Below are positions 34,973 to 43,799 of a stretch of 64,000 bases of DNA, piece after piece; positions within the stretch are counted from its first letter, which is position 1; every line of letters begins with the position of its first letter. Source of the DNA: JAVBLW01 sp031553215. GTDB lineage: Bacteria > Bacillota_I > Bacilli_A > Acholeplasmatales > Anaeroplasmataceae. Location of the stretch: positions 124,001-188,000 of the forward strand of contig JAVBLW010000001.1 in the NCBI GenBank assembly GCA_031553215.1, read 5' to 3'. A program made the translations under genes and the position numbers. Under the pieces are notes generated by a model, which saw only the letters and a list, made by a program, of their open reading frames with translations, searched no databases and was not told where the DNA came from.

Positions 34973-37024
34973 CTAAATTAATTTATTTTCTTCTATTACC
35001 TTTTGCGATAAATATGTTGGAACCTCTTCATACGTTTCAAAAATACGGTTAAAATATCCTCCACCCTGAGTAAGTGCCTTTAAGTCATTGGCATATTCAA
35101 TAATCTCTGCTTCCGGAACTAACGCAACAATTTCTTGTTCATCATTATTCTTTTCTTCCATAGAAATAATTTTCGCTCTTCTACTATTTAAATCTGATAA
35201 AATATCTCCTATATTTTTGTTTTCTACATTAATAGTAACTCTAATTATAGGTTCTAATATAACTGGTTTTGCATTCATATATGCATCTTTAAAAGCAAGA
35301 ATTGCTGCCATTTTAAATGCTAATTCATTTGAATCTACTGCATGATATTTCCCATCAGTTAAAATTGCTTTACATCCAATTACAGGGAATCCAGCCAATA
35401 AACCTTGTTCAAGAGCCTCATAAAAGCCTTTTTCAACGGCAGGGAAATAGTTTTTTGGAACTGAACCACCAAATATTTTTTCAGTAAATATATTTTCTTC
35501 TGCTGGTTCGAAATCCATTTCCACAACACCATAGAAACCAGAACCACCACTTTGTTTAATATATCTTCCACTACCACTAGCTTTTTGCTTAATGGTTTCG
35601 CGATAAACTATTTTAGGATCCTCTACAGTAACTTCTACTTTATAAGTATTTTTCATCTTATCAAATACATAAGACAAATGTCCTAAACCAGTACCACCAA
35701 TTAATAATTGTTTGGTTTCGTTATTTCTGACAATTTCTAATGTCTTGTCTTCCAATTTTATCTTTTGTAAAACTTGACCCAGCTTATCATCATCGGTTTT
35801 ATTTTTTGGCAAAATTGCTTTATATAAAACAGCTGTTGGATAACTAGTCTCCTTATATATAATTATATTTTTCGGATCACATATAGTCATTGAAGAAGAT
35901 AAATCTGATATTTTTACAATACCACCAATATCTCCTGCCTCAAGTGATTGAACTTGAGTTTGAGTTTTACCACTAACCATTAATAGTTGTGAAACCTTTT
36001 CAGTTTTTCCCGTTTGAGGACAATATATATCATCCCCAACTTTTACTACTCCTGAGTTAACCTTGAACAAATTAAGAACTCCTGAGTATGGATCAACTAT
36101 CGTTTTAAATACAAAACCTGAAAATGGCTCATCATTTAGAGTCTTTCTCTCAACTTCTAATCCATCCTTTGTAGTACCAACAATTGGATTTAAGTCTGAT
36201 GGATTAGGTAGATAATCAATTAGCATATCTAACATCGTATGTACACCAATATTTTTTGTAGCACTACCAACTAATACAGGAATTAATTCACCATTTAAGA
36301 CACCAGTACGAAGTCCACTATGTATTTCTTCTCTATTCAATTGTTCACCCATAAAAAATTTATTTAACAATTCTTCACTTGTTTGAGCAACTGCCTCAAG
36401 AATCATATTATTTAATTCTAAAACTTTTATTTTCTTATCATCATATATTTCAGCATCTACACATTCAGTACCATTGAATTTCCTTGCTTTCATATCAACG
36501 ACATTTATGAATCCATCGAATTTGTCATCATGTCCCATTGGATAACAAAAAGGAACAGCATTTTTACCTAAATTCTTTCTTATTTCTGATAATAAGTCCT
36601 CAAAAACAATATTTTCTTTATCCATCTTATTTACATAAATAATAGTTGGAATATTTTTCTTTCTAAGCATTTTCCAATGTTTAAGTGTTTGAACTTGGAT
36701 ACCACTTGATGCATCTATTACTAATATAGCACCTTTAACAACCTTCAATGCAGATATAACTTCACTAACAAAATCATCATTTCCTGGTAAATCAATTAAA
36801 TTAATTTTGTAGTCTTTATAACTAACAGGAACTATAGAAGTACTTATAGAACTTAATTTCAATTGTTCTTCTAATAAGTAATCACTAATTGTATTCTTTT
36901 TTTCTACTTCTCCTTTTACTTTTGGTTTAGAAGTAATATAATTCAAAGACTCTACTAACGATGTTTTACCACTTCCCAAGTGACCTAAAACAGCTATATT
37001 TCTAATCTTATTTGCTTGATTCAT
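34973..37024 (-). CDS. elongation factor G-like GTPase (EF-G paralogue)
   Basis: 683 aa with the whole EF-G architecture: G domain, domain II, III, IV (SGRYIKQSGGSGFYGVVEMDFEP) and V. G1 is GHLGSGKTS (14-22), G4 NKMD (132-135). The G3 motif is DLPGN instead of DTPGH: the catalytic His at the end is Asn82. The switch I stretch also departs from the canonical RGITI. This matches the EF-G2-like or EF-G-like paralogues, which are not the main translocase. The main fusA is not in the window. ATG with AAGGATG. A perfect cre box lies upstream. Confidence 0.9.
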   Translation of the reverse strand: MNQANKIRNIAVLGHLGSGKTSLVESLNYITSKPKVKGEVEKKNTISDYLLEEQLKLSSISTSIVPVSYKDYKINLIDLPGNDDFVSEVISALKVVKGAILVIDASSGIQVQTLKHWKMLRKKNIPTIIYVNKMDKENIVFEDLLSEIRKNLGKNAVPFCYPMGHDDKFDGFINVVDMKARKFNGTECVDAEIYDDKKIKVLELNNMILEAVAQTSEELLNKFFMGEQLNREEIHSGLRTGVLNGELIPVLVGSATKNIGVHTMLDMLIDYLPNPSDLNPIVGTTKDGLEVERKTLNDEPFSGFVFKTIVDPYSGVLNLFKVNSGVVKVGDDIYCPQTGKTEKVSQLLMVSGKTQTQVQSLEAGDIGGIVKISDLSSSMTICDPKNIIIYKETSYPTAVLYKAILPKNKTDDDKLGQVLQKIKLEDKTLEIVRNNETKQLLIGGTGLGHLSYVFDKMKNTYKVEVTVEDPKIVYRETIKQKASGSGRYIKQSGGSGFYGVVEMDFEPAEENIFTEKIFGGSVPKNYFPAVEKGFYEALEQGLLAGFPVIGCKAILTDGKYHAVDSNELAFKMAAILAFKDAYMNAKPVILEPIIRVTINVENKNIGDILSDLNSRRAKIISMEEKNNDEQEIVALVPEAEIIEYANDLKALTQGGGYFNRIFETYEEVPTYLSQKVIEENKLI

Positions 37025-37042
37025 AATTTCATCCTTCTTTCT

Positions 37043-37056
37043 TGAAAACGTTTTCT
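37043..37056. promoter_or_regulatory. perfect CcpA cre box upstream of the EF-G paralogue
   Basis: TGAAAACGTTTTCT fits TGWAARCGYTWWCW at every position, with the 12-base palindrome GAAAACGTTTTC. It lies 19-32 bases before the start codon, a usual repression position. Confidence 0.6.
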
Positions 37057-37123
37057 ATTTATTTTAATTATATCATATTATATGAAAAAAGATAGAAAAC
37101 TCTTCTATCTTTTAAAATATTTA

Positions 37124-37411
37124 CTATTCAATATAATCAAAACAAACTCTATCTTTTACAATTGGTTTCATCTTAGCACTTAATTCTTTATGCAAAGGAT
37201 GAATTTGATAGGATTCTAAAGCCTCTAAATCTTCATATAAAGCAACAAGCATTAAACGACGAGTACTACTACTCAATGGATTAATAATGAAATCTAATTC
37301 CATCATTCCTTTTATTTCACCATTTAGCTTTAAAGCCTCATTTTTAATATCTTTCAATTGTTCAATAGTTGCTTCATCAATCACATTCCACATTACTATA
37401 TGTTTAATCAT
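37124..37411 (-). CDS. Dabb (stress-responsive A/B barrel) protein
   Basis: 95 aa dimeric ferredoxin-like barrel. MIKHIVMWNV with the conserved His4, the KLNGEIKGM segment and HPLHKEL late in the protein match the Dabb family (PF07876). Members are small cytosolic proteins of mixed or unknown function. ATG with AGGTG; it begins 11 bases after the aquaporin gene, so co-transcribed. Confidence 0.85.
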   Translation of the reverse strand: MIKHIVMWNVIDEATIEQLKDIKNEALKLNGEIKGMMELDFIINPLSSSTRRLMLVALYEDLEALESYQIHPLHKELSAKMKPIVKDRVCFDYIE

Positions 37412-37422
37412 ATTTTCACCTA

Positions 37423-38112
37423 CTAATTTACAATTTCTTCTGTTTTTTCTTCTTTATTCATATATCCGAATAAAAGTGCTGCTAAAGCCCCACCTGCTAA
37501 AGGTGCTAAGATAAATATCCATACTTCTTTTAGAGCATCACCTCTAGCAAATAATGCAGGCATTATTGATCTAGCAGGATTTACTGATGTACCAGTAATT
37601 GCAATCCCTAATAAATGTACTAGAGTTAATGCTAATCCAATAACAAAACCAGCAATTTTAGCATTTTCTTTTTTACTTGTAACAGCTAATATAACATATA
37701 CAAATATTAAAGTTAATATAAATTCCACAAGGAATGCTACAAGCATAGCTACAGCTTTCCCGTCATGAGCAGCATATACAAAATCCGAAATTTGATTTGC
37801 TCCAACATTTTTAAACTCATTCGTCAACATAGCTACAAAATAAGTTCCTATAGCAGCGCCTAATAATTGTCCACCTAAATAAATGAAAAATTGTTTTACA
37901 CTAATTTCCTTCTTTACTAACATTGCAATAGATACAGCTGGATTAATATGACATCCTGATATACCACCAATAGCAAATACCATACACATTAGTGCCAATC
38001 CAAAAGCTAATGATGTACTAACTAAGTTTCCACCACTAATCACAGCTACTCCACAACCAAAAAATACTAATACGAATGTACCAAAACATTCTGCGATAAA
38101 TTTTCTTAACAT
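37423..38112 (-). CDS. aquaporin (MIP family channel)
   Basis: Six-helix water or small-solute channel, 229 aa. Two NPA half-helix motifs: CHINPAVSIA and SVNPARSIMPALF. N-terminal MLRKFIAECFGTFVLVFFGCG is the AqpZ-type start. The second-loop residues GTSVNPAR resemble AqpZ water channels more than GlpF (which has NxARD), favouring water. ATG 38110-38112 with AAGGAGA is chosen; the frame is open to 38142. Confidence 0.92.
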   Translation of the reverse strand: MLRKFIAECFGTFVLVFFGCGVAVISGGNLVSTSLAFGLALMCMVFAIGGISGCHINPAVSIAMLVKKEISVKQFFIYLGGQLLGAAIGTYFVAMLTNEFKNVGANQISDFVYAAHDGKAVAMLVAFLVEFILTLIFVYVILAVTSKKENAKIAGFVIGLALTLVHLLGIAITGTSVNPARSIMPALFARGDALKEVWIFILAPLAGGALAALLFGYMNKEEKTEEIVN

Positions 38113-38160
38113 ATTATTTCTCCTTCTTTTTCCTTTTCCCATATTATACCACTAAATAGT

Positions 38161-38186
38161 AAAAAAAAAGCAAATAAAATTGCTTT
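38161..38186 (-). terminator. terminator after the GH28 gene
   Basis: AAAAGCAA/TTGCTTTT stem with 6-base loop and T run on the minus strand; it overlaps the GH28 stop. Confidence 0.75.
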
Positions 38187-39580
38187 TAATTACTTAATAA
38201 TTCATCATTTTCATAATATTTGCCATCAATCGTAGTATTTTTGAATTTAATATTATTTGCAAGTTCTATCTTAATACCTTCACTTGATTGAATATTTGAA
38301 TCCTCTAACAATATATGGTGGATTTCCTTTTCTGGTAATCCTTGAATTTTTAATGCTGTTTTTGAACCTAAACATACAATATTCTTCATAGATATATTTC
38401 TAAATTCTGGAATATCCTCTTCATTATTTTTCACAGCTTTTTCAACTTGTTGACCCTTTTCAATAGTAGTTAGAGCATAACCTGCTGTAAATATTATTGC
38501 TTCTTCAATGATATCAAGCATTCTGATATTTTCAATAATTATATCTTCTACGACTCCACCTCTACCAAGTTGAGTTTTAAATCTAATACCAATATCCGTA
38601 CCAATAAAAGTACAATCCTTTACTATTACATTTTTTATTCCACGAGACATTTCACTACCAATAACAAATCCTCCGTGCGCATGGGCAACTACACAATCAT
38701 GGATATAAACATTTTCAGTTGGAAACTTTATAGTTCTTGCTTCAGCGTTCTTCCCTGATTTTAAACATATACCATCATCACCAACTTCAAATGAAGTATG
38801 ATGAATGTGTGCATTTTTACATGATTCCAAATCTAGTCCATCACCATTTTGAGCATGGAAAGGATTTTGAATTCGTGCATTACTAATTGTAATATTAGTA
38901 CAGAATAAAGGGTGAACATTCCAAGCTGGAGAATTCGAAATTGTTACTCCATCAATTAATACTCTATCGCACTTTACAATATTTACTAATGCAGGACGAT
39001 AAAAATCATAATATTTTTGTTCTTCAATTAAAGATTCTTCAGTAAAAGTAGATGATTCTCCTCTTAGCATTCCCTCATATGAAGCTTGACTTGGAAACCA
39101 AATCCCAGTTTCTTTTGTTTGCATTGTATAACTACTAATTTTCAATTTTCTTTGCCATTCTCTATCAGTTAATTTCCATTGCTTAACAGGACGCCATAAG
39201 TGACCACTACCATCGATTATACCATTCCCAGTAATCGCAATATTTTCCTGTTCATATGCATTAATTGGAGACTTAGCTCTAATACGTTTTTGTCCCTCAT
39301 AATTAGTAATTATAAGCGGATATTCTTCACTATTTTTATCAAATAATAAATAAGCAGAATCTTCTAAATTTAGGTTAACATTAGATAATAAAGTTATTGG
39401 TCCAGTAAGCCAAATACCGTTTGGAATAATTACCTTTCCTCCACCCTCTTTATTTGCTTTTTCTATACATGCATTTATAGCTTTAGTATTAGAATCTTTA
39501 CCACCTTCGGTAGCTCCAAAATCTAATATATTAAATGTACGATCGTTAAATTTTGGTAATAAAACTTCAAAATTTGTCAT
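38186..39580 (-). CDS. glycoside hydrolase family 28 (polygalacturonase-like), intracellular
   Basis: 464 aa right-handed beta-helix enzyme acting on pectic galacturonans. The N-terminal FNILDFGATEGGKDSNTKAI is the pectate-lyase-superfamily start. Catalytic blocks: NGDGLDLESCKN (NxD), GDDGICLKSGKN (DD), the HGGFVIGSEMS segment with His and Ser-Gly, and RFKTQLGRGG (RxK). No signal peptide, so it likely acts in the cytosol on imported oligogalacturonides as an exo-enzyme. No pectin transporter is near. ATG with GGAGGG. Confidence 0.92.
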   Translation of the reverse strand: MTNFEVLLPKFNDRTFNILDFGATEGGKDSNTKAINACIEKANKEGGGKVIIPNGIWLTGPITLLSNVNLNLEDSAYLLFDKNSEEYPLIITNYEGQKRIRAKSPINAYEQENIAITGNGIIDGSGHLWRPVKQWKLTDREWQRKLKISSYTMQTKETGIWFPSQASYEGMLRGESSTFTEESLIEEQKYYDFYRPALVNIVKCDRVLIDGVTISNSPAWNVHPLFCTNITISNARIQNPFHAQNGDGLDLESCKNAHIHHTSFEVGDDGICLKSGKNAEARTIKFPTENVYIHDCVVAHAHGGFVIGSEMSRGIKNVIVKDCTFIGTDIGIRFKTQLGRGGVVEDIIIENIRMLDIIEEAIIFTAGYALTTIEKGQQVEKAVKNNEEDIPEFRNISMKNIVCLGSKTALKIQGLPEKEIHHILLEDSNIQSSEGIKIELANNIKFKNTTIDGKYYENDELLSN

Positions 39581-39660
39581 AATATCCCTCCGTATACTAT
39601 TATTTTATATATAATCAATAAAAATTCAAGGAAATAATAGCACAATTAAAATTGATAAGA

Positions 39661-39684
39661 AAAAAAGAGATTTAATCTCTTTAA
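39661..39684 (-). terminator. mgsA terminator
   Basis: AAAGAGAT/ATCTCTTT stem with a short loop and T run on the minus strand; overlaps the mgsA stop. Confidence 0.75.
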
Positions 39685-40073
39685 TTATTAAATATTTTGC
39701 TTATTTCGTTACTAGCTAAAGCATTCAAAATAATCTCTGCAGTTTTAGGATTAGTAGCTAGCGGAATACTAAATACATCACTAAGTCTTAATAATGCAGA
39801 AACATCAGGTTCATGTGGTTGAGCAGTAAGTGGATCTCTTAAGAAGATTATTAAATCTATTTCTCCATTTGCTACCATACTACCAATTTGTTGATCACCG
39901 CCAAGTGGACCACTCTTCATTCTCGTAATTTTTAAACCCGTTTCTCCCATCACTAACGTACCGGTAGTACCAGTCGCAAATAATGTATGTTGTTCAAGTA
40001 CTTCCCTATATTTTTTTGCTAATATGATCATTTGATCTTTTTTCTTATCATGTGCTATTAATGCAATCTTCAT
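39681..40073 (-). CDS. mgsA: methylglyoxal synthase
   Basis: Converts dihydroxyacetone phosphate to methylglyoxal and phosphate, a bypass of lower glycolysis under phosphate limitation. 130 aa. Family residues: LIAHDKKKD near the start, LFATGTTG phosphate loop, MKSGPLGGDQQIG with the catalytic Asp, FLRDPLTAQPHEPD and ATN. ATG with GGAGAGG. Confidence 0.96.
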   Translation of the reverse strand: MKIALIAHDKKKDQMIILAKKYREVLEQHTLFATGTTGTLVMGETGLKITRMKSGPLGGDQQIGSMVANGEIDLIIFLRDPLTAQPHEPDVSALLRLSDVFSIPLATNPKTAEIILNALASNEISKIFNN

Positions 40074-40422
40074 ATAAATACCTCTCCATTTAGAGATATT
40101 ATATCTTATTTCTATTAATTAAACTAGATATTTTTTTAATTATTTCGTGTGTCCACTTGACAGGGACTAGTTCAATATAGAATATCTTTTTCATCTTTTT
40201 ATTTCCTATTTTAATCCAAATTTAAAAGACATTTATACTTTTTTAGATTTTGAAAAATTTTGTTAAATGTATTTCAAAATAAAATAAATTATACTAAAAA
40301 AGAATCCACCAATCTGGGGATTCTATATTTTCGAATAATTTATTAAATATGTTGATTAATTAATTTAATTATTGCTATAAAAAATTTCGGATATTAAAAT
40401 ACTAAATTATCATCTTAATAAT
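40074..40422. other. intergenic region between mgsA and the protease gene
   Basis: No gene is seen in these 349 bases. A -10 box TATAAT at about 40094-40099 (minus strand) may serve mgsA. A GC-rich island around 40148-40170 contains TTGACA on the plus strand but no following gene. The terminator of the cassette lies at 40296-40324. The rest is AT-rich with no structure noticed. Confidence 0.5.
40296..40324 (-). terminator. terminator of the toxin-like/protease cassette
   Basis: AGAATCC (40301-40307) pairs with GGATTCT (40318-40324), 10-base loop, six Ts beyond on the minus strand. About 100 bases after the protease stop. Confidence 0.65.
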
Positions 40423-41100
40423 TTAGCTATTATAAAGACTAATAAACGAAATCAGTTCATCAGATGAATAACAAAATGAAATAGCATCAAGAACTTCGCC
40501 CTTCTTGTCTCTCATTCTAAAACTTACTATTCCAATAACATTACCATTTTCATCAAACAGTGGACCACCTGAATTTCCTTCATTTAATGCAAGCGATACT
40601 TGAATTACCAAATACTTTAATCCATCAATGACTATATATTTTTTTTCTCCAGAAATAATTCCTTGTTGAAGAAGTAGACCTATCCCATTAGGGTTTCCGA
40701 TAGTATAGATTTTTTCACCAACCTTGGCCTTATACTCAATTATTTTTAAATATTTAGAAAATGTATAATCAACCGATAAGATTGCCATATCATAATCTAC
40801 TGACATTTTTTCAACTGATGCTGGATAAATCTCATTATTAATCTTAATGAAAATAGACGTATTTGCAATATTTGCAACGTGCTTATTTGTCATAACAAGC
40901 CCTCGCCTATCAATTACAAAGCAGGTAGCATAACCATATAGGTTGTCATTTTGATACAAAACTACTTCATAAACACAATCACTTTTATCGGCCCATATAT
41001 CACATTGCTTATTCTTAAAATTTGTACTGAGAAAAATTACTAATAAAACAATATTAGCTATGCTAATAGTTAGATTAAATATTAAATAGCTTTTTTTCAT
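40423..41100 (-). CDS. membrane-anchored trypsin-like serine protease (no PDZ)
   Basis: 225 aa HtrA/trypsin-2-like fold. One N-terminal TM helix (about 5-28), so the protease domain is outside the membrane. Catalytic triad His74 (TNKHVANI), Asp104 (VDYDMAIL) and Ser177 (NEGNSGGPLFDENGNVIGI). It lacks the C-terminal PDZ of HtrA. Last gene of a three-gene group; its start overlaps the preceding gene by 26 bases with no clear ribosome-binding site, implying coupling. Co-location with a secreted toxin-like protein suggests it processes or polices that product; this is inference. Confidence 0.88.
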   Translation of the reverse strand: MKKSYLIFNLTISIANIVLLVIFLSTNFKNKQCDIWADKSDCVYEVVLYQNDNLYGYATCFVIDRRGLVMTNKHVANIANTSIFIKINNEIYPASVEKMSVDYDMAILSVDYTFSKYLKIIEYKAKVGEKIYTIGNPNGIGLLLQQGIISGEKKYIVIDGLKYLVIQVSLALNEGNSGGPLFDENGNVIGIVSFRMRDKKGEVLDAISFCYSSDELISFISLYNS

Positions 41101-41710
41101 ATAAATCTAATACCAACCTAACAATCATATTGTAACGAACAATCTCATTATAATTAGTCTCTTTAAATATATTTTTCCCAAGGTCGCCCAAAAATGACAA
41201 ATCTTCTTGATGATAGCATTCACAAAATTTTTCATATAAAGCGGGCGATGAGCTATTATTTATTAAATATTCATTAAAATCATCTATACTTTTGATTGCC
41301 TTTTTTAGCTTTTCACTAGTTAAATCCATCGTTCTATCCAAGATGATATTTAATCCAGTATCTAAGCACATAATCGAATACAAATTTTCTATAAGTGCTT
41401 TTTCATAATCATCTGAAAAATAAATCATCTGAGTTTCTGCATCAAATTGAATTATAACTTTTGAATTTTTATAAAGTTCTAAAAAATAAACTCCAGGCTC
41501 TTTAACAAAATTATTATTGATGTAAGAATCTATTAATTTCATTAAAAAAGATGTATAATTTTCATCTCTATTAATAATTTGTTCATATCCATAATCGTAA
41601 CTCACAATCTTTGCTCTATTGCTAATCTCAATTATATTTTCGAAATAATTTCTAATACTACTATATTCTTTACAATTCAAAAGCAATAAAAAATAATCAT
41701 CAACTTTCAT
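41075..41710 (-). CDS. unrecognised soluble protein in the toxin-like cassette
   Basis: 211 aa, no TM segment or signal peptide, acidic and mostly helical by composition, with a short strand-like middle (VYFLELY, KVIIQFDAETQMIYFSDD in two pieces). Family not recognised. It lies 11 bases after the secreted-protein gene and overlaps the protease by 26 bases. A cytosolic partner such as an immunity or chaperone protein is possible by position only. ATG 41708-41710 with AGGAG. Confidence 0.65.
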   Translation of the reverse strand: MKVDDYFLLLLNCKEYSSIRNYFENIIEISNRAKIVSYDYGYEQIINRDENYTSFLMKLIDSYINNNFVKEPGVYFLELYKNSKVIIQFDAETQMIYFSDDYEKALIENLYSIMCLDTGLNIILDRTMDLTSEKLKKAIKSIDDFNEYLINNSSSPALYEKFCECYHQEDLSFLGDLGKNIFKETNYNEIVRYNMIVRLVLDLYEKKLFNI

Positions 41711-41721
41711 ATTATTAACTC

Positions 41722-42870
41722 CTATACAATTATTACTGGCACATCATAAAAGCTATGTGCAGAATGCTGATATGGATAACATGGATGGAAGTGTTTAAAA
41801 TACATCCCAGACCTACCAGATGAAATATGTGCTGGATGCATTACAACACTACTCATACCTAATTTCGACGATGCCCTTAGCGCTATATCTCTTGCATCAG
41901 CTTCTCTAAATGTATATGTACTCAAGTAAACTTTTACACTACTTTTTGTTGCAACAGAGACTAAAGATCCCGTAGATAAAACAGCAATGGCAAAATCTTT
42001 GCTTATCTCTAATCCAGACATATATACTTTACCATCAACGGTATCAGCTAATGCTAAATAATACTTCCCGTTATCCTGATATTTAGCGTTAGTTGCCTCT
42101 TCTAATGTAAAAGCAATTGATGCTACTGTAATGTTATAAATTGTCTTAACAGTTTCAATAGTTGTCACAATTGTTTTAGTAACGTATCTAACAATTGTCT
42201 GCACTATTGATTTAAACCAACTTAAAATTGACTTAACAACAGTTGTAATTTGTTCGGTAATTTGTGTTATAACATTTGTAACTGATCTTTGATATGTTGG
42301 ATCACTGGTGATAACAGTTAGTAAAAATGCTCCTGCCAGCAAAACTACGCATCCACCAACAACGGCTGCATCATCTACACCTGCAATACAATTATTTATT
42401 TTTCCTTCCATAACCATATTGCTGATTGAATATACTTCACCATCAATATCAAAATAATAATCATTATCTTCTTCGACATAATAAGGTTCTGCCTCGTATG
42501 ATGTTGACTTGATAATATTTTCTTCATCTGAATATGTAACTAATAGAGTAACAATCCCTGTTTCAATATCAAATGAAGCTGAATAATCTTTTTGTAACCT
42601 TTCATTTGTATCAGCAAGATATTCGATTTTGCTTTCTGAATAACTTGTTTGAATATTACCATAGAAGTGTAATTCCTTTCCACTTATATTTGTCTGATAA
42701 TCATCAAACTGGCTTAATAATTCATTTACTTTTTCTTCATATGTCATTCCAGTTTCAACTGCATATGTCTGAATAATTTTATGTTCTTTATTGTTCGAAC
42801 GTGGACTTAATCCAATAATAATCGCTGCGAATAATACAACACAAAAAAATAATTTAATAATTTTTTTCAT
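41722..42870 (-). CDS. secreted toxin-like protein with His-rich C-terminal domain
   Basis: 382 aa. N-terminal signal peptide or TM (6-24), then an extracytoplasmic acidic domain (about 40-155) with several Tyr/Asp/Glu clusters, a hydrophobic helix (about 168-186), a long amphipathic Thr/Ile/Val-rich segment (about 195-255) and a small C-terminal domain. That last part has HPAHISSGRSGMYFKHFHP and a closing HSAHSFYDVP, resembling C-terminal toxin-like domains and the SAR2788-type putative toxins of Staphylococcus; the likeness is from memory. Weak AAAGGA site 4 bases before the ATG. Second cassette gene starts 11 bases on. Confidence 0.65.
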   Translation of the reverse strand: MKKIIKLFFCVVLFAAIIIGLSPRSNNKEHKIIQTYAVETGMTYEEKVNELLSQFDDYQTNISGKELHFYGNIQTSYSESKIEYLADTNERLQKDYSASFDIETGIVTLLVTYSDEENIIKSTSYEAEPYYVEEDNDYYFDIDGEVYSISNMVMEGKINNCIAGVDDAAVVGGCVVLLAGAFLLTVITSDPTYQRSVTNVITQITEQITTVVKSILSWFKSIVQTIVRYVTKTIVTTIETVKTIYNITVASIAFTLEEATNAKYQDNGKYYLALADTVDGKVYMSGLEISKDFAIAVLSTGSLVSVATKSSVKVYLSTYTFREADARDIALRASSKLGMSSVVMHPAHISSGRSGMYFKHFHPCYPYQHSAHSFYDVPVIIV

Positions 42871-43319
42871 TATCCTTTTCCCCTTTTTTTTATTAAGTTA
42901 GCATTATTGAGTAGCTCCCCTCACTCCCAAATGTCGATTAAACTTTATTTAAATTTTATCATTTTTTGTTAAAAAAACAAGAGTAGTAAAATTTCTTTTG
43001 TTTTTTACTACCACGCATAGTTATAATAAATATTTTTATTAAAGATTATTATTTCTTGGAATTAAATTAATCTATTGGTACAGATACGGATCTACCAATT
43101 ACAACTTGTAAATAATACTCTTAGATATGTTATTTTCAAAAATTGACAATATAAATCTAATTGTTTTACCTATTACTTTTGCATTCTTTATATAATTAAA
43201 ACAAAAATAAAAGGAATAATTCAAATATTGAAAGTAATCCCAAATTATATTATTATTAAATTATTTTAAGTATATTATTATATGACAATAATAATGTTCT
43301 ACTTTTAATATTCAGTCAT
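42871..43319 (-). other. intergenic region upstream of the cassette
   Basis: No protein gene is seen in these 449 bases. A minus-strand promoter-like pair (TTGAAA 43134-43139, 16 bases, TATTAT 43112-43117), a hairpin at 43074-43099 and a terminator-like hairpin at 42970-43013 lie in order, consistent with a small RNA. Closer to the cassette, TTGTTT, 16 bases and TAAAAT could start the protein mRNA. The part nearer 43319 is plain AT-rich DNA. Confidence 0.5.
42970..43105 (-). ncRNA. candidate small structured RNA upstream of the toxin-like cassette
   Basis: Predicted transcript on the minus strand of about 130 bases. Promoter TTGAAA-N16-TATTAT ends at 43112. First hairpin ATTGGTA/TACCAAT (43093-43099 with 43074-43080), its stem extended by GAT/ATC. 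Then comes a possible AGATTA/TAATCT pairing, and finally a GTAGTAAAA/TTTTACTAC stem with seven Ts. No known RNA family recognised. It may instead be an unlinked terminator plus chance repeats. Confidence 0.35.
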
Positions 43320-43799
43320 TTACAAGTAATCCAATATTATACTATATTCCGCTACCAAATCATCTAAGCTTTTTGATGCATTTGCAGGAGAAGTTGATGA
43401 TAAGCAAATGGCTTTTATATTTGTTTTATTAAAAATAAATTTTTGATAAATATCATAAGCCTTTTTACCATTGGTAAAAACTACTTTAATATTACTATTA
43501 TTTGTAATTGTCCATAAATCATTAACCACTATATTCTTAATACTTGCATCACTTGAACTAACTATATCACAAGATTTTATTGAATCCCAAAGTGCTATAT
43601 TATGTTTTAATAAAAAATCTTTATGATTTTCTATTTTCTCATTAAATAGTCTTTCTAAAACTTTCCAAAAACGATTTTGAGGGCTTGAATATGGATAGCC
43701 ATTTTCTCTTGATTTAGCACTTGCAATCGTTCCTACAAATAGTATTTTAGAGTTACTATTATATATTGGTTGAAATGGATGTGTAATTCTTTGTTGCAT
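43320..43799 (-). CDS. DNA-deoxyinosine (hypoxanthine) glycosylase-like protein, UDG superfamily
   Basis: 159 aa. The stretch ITHPFQPIYNSNSKILFVGTIASAKSRE is cut here but continues as GYPYSSPQNRFWKVL, the hallmark of the family-6 hypoxanthine-DNA glycosylases of the uracil-DNA-glycosylase fold; the late CLSSTSPANA is the second active-site loop. It removes deaminated bases (hypoxanthine, perhaps uracil) from DNA. ATG 43797-43799 with AGGTG 7 bases upstream is chosen over GTG 43808. It lies alone between AT-rich gaps. Confidence 0.87.
   Translation of the reverse strand: MQQRITHPFQPIYNSNSKILFVGTIASAKSRENGYPYSSPQNRFWKVLERLFNEKIENHKDFLLKHNIALWDSIKSCDIVSSSDASIKNIVVNDLWTITNNSNIKVVFTNGKKAYDIYQKFIFNKTNIKAICLSSTSPANASKSLDDLVAEYSIILDYL

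Noticed and set aside
40148..40190. TTGACA on the plus strand in a GC-rich island, possibly a promoter for a small RNA or an end of an old insertion sequence.
   Set aside because: The matching -10 is poor at 16-18 base spacing, no ORF or terminator follows on that strand, and no inverted terminal repeat or transposase fragment was found.
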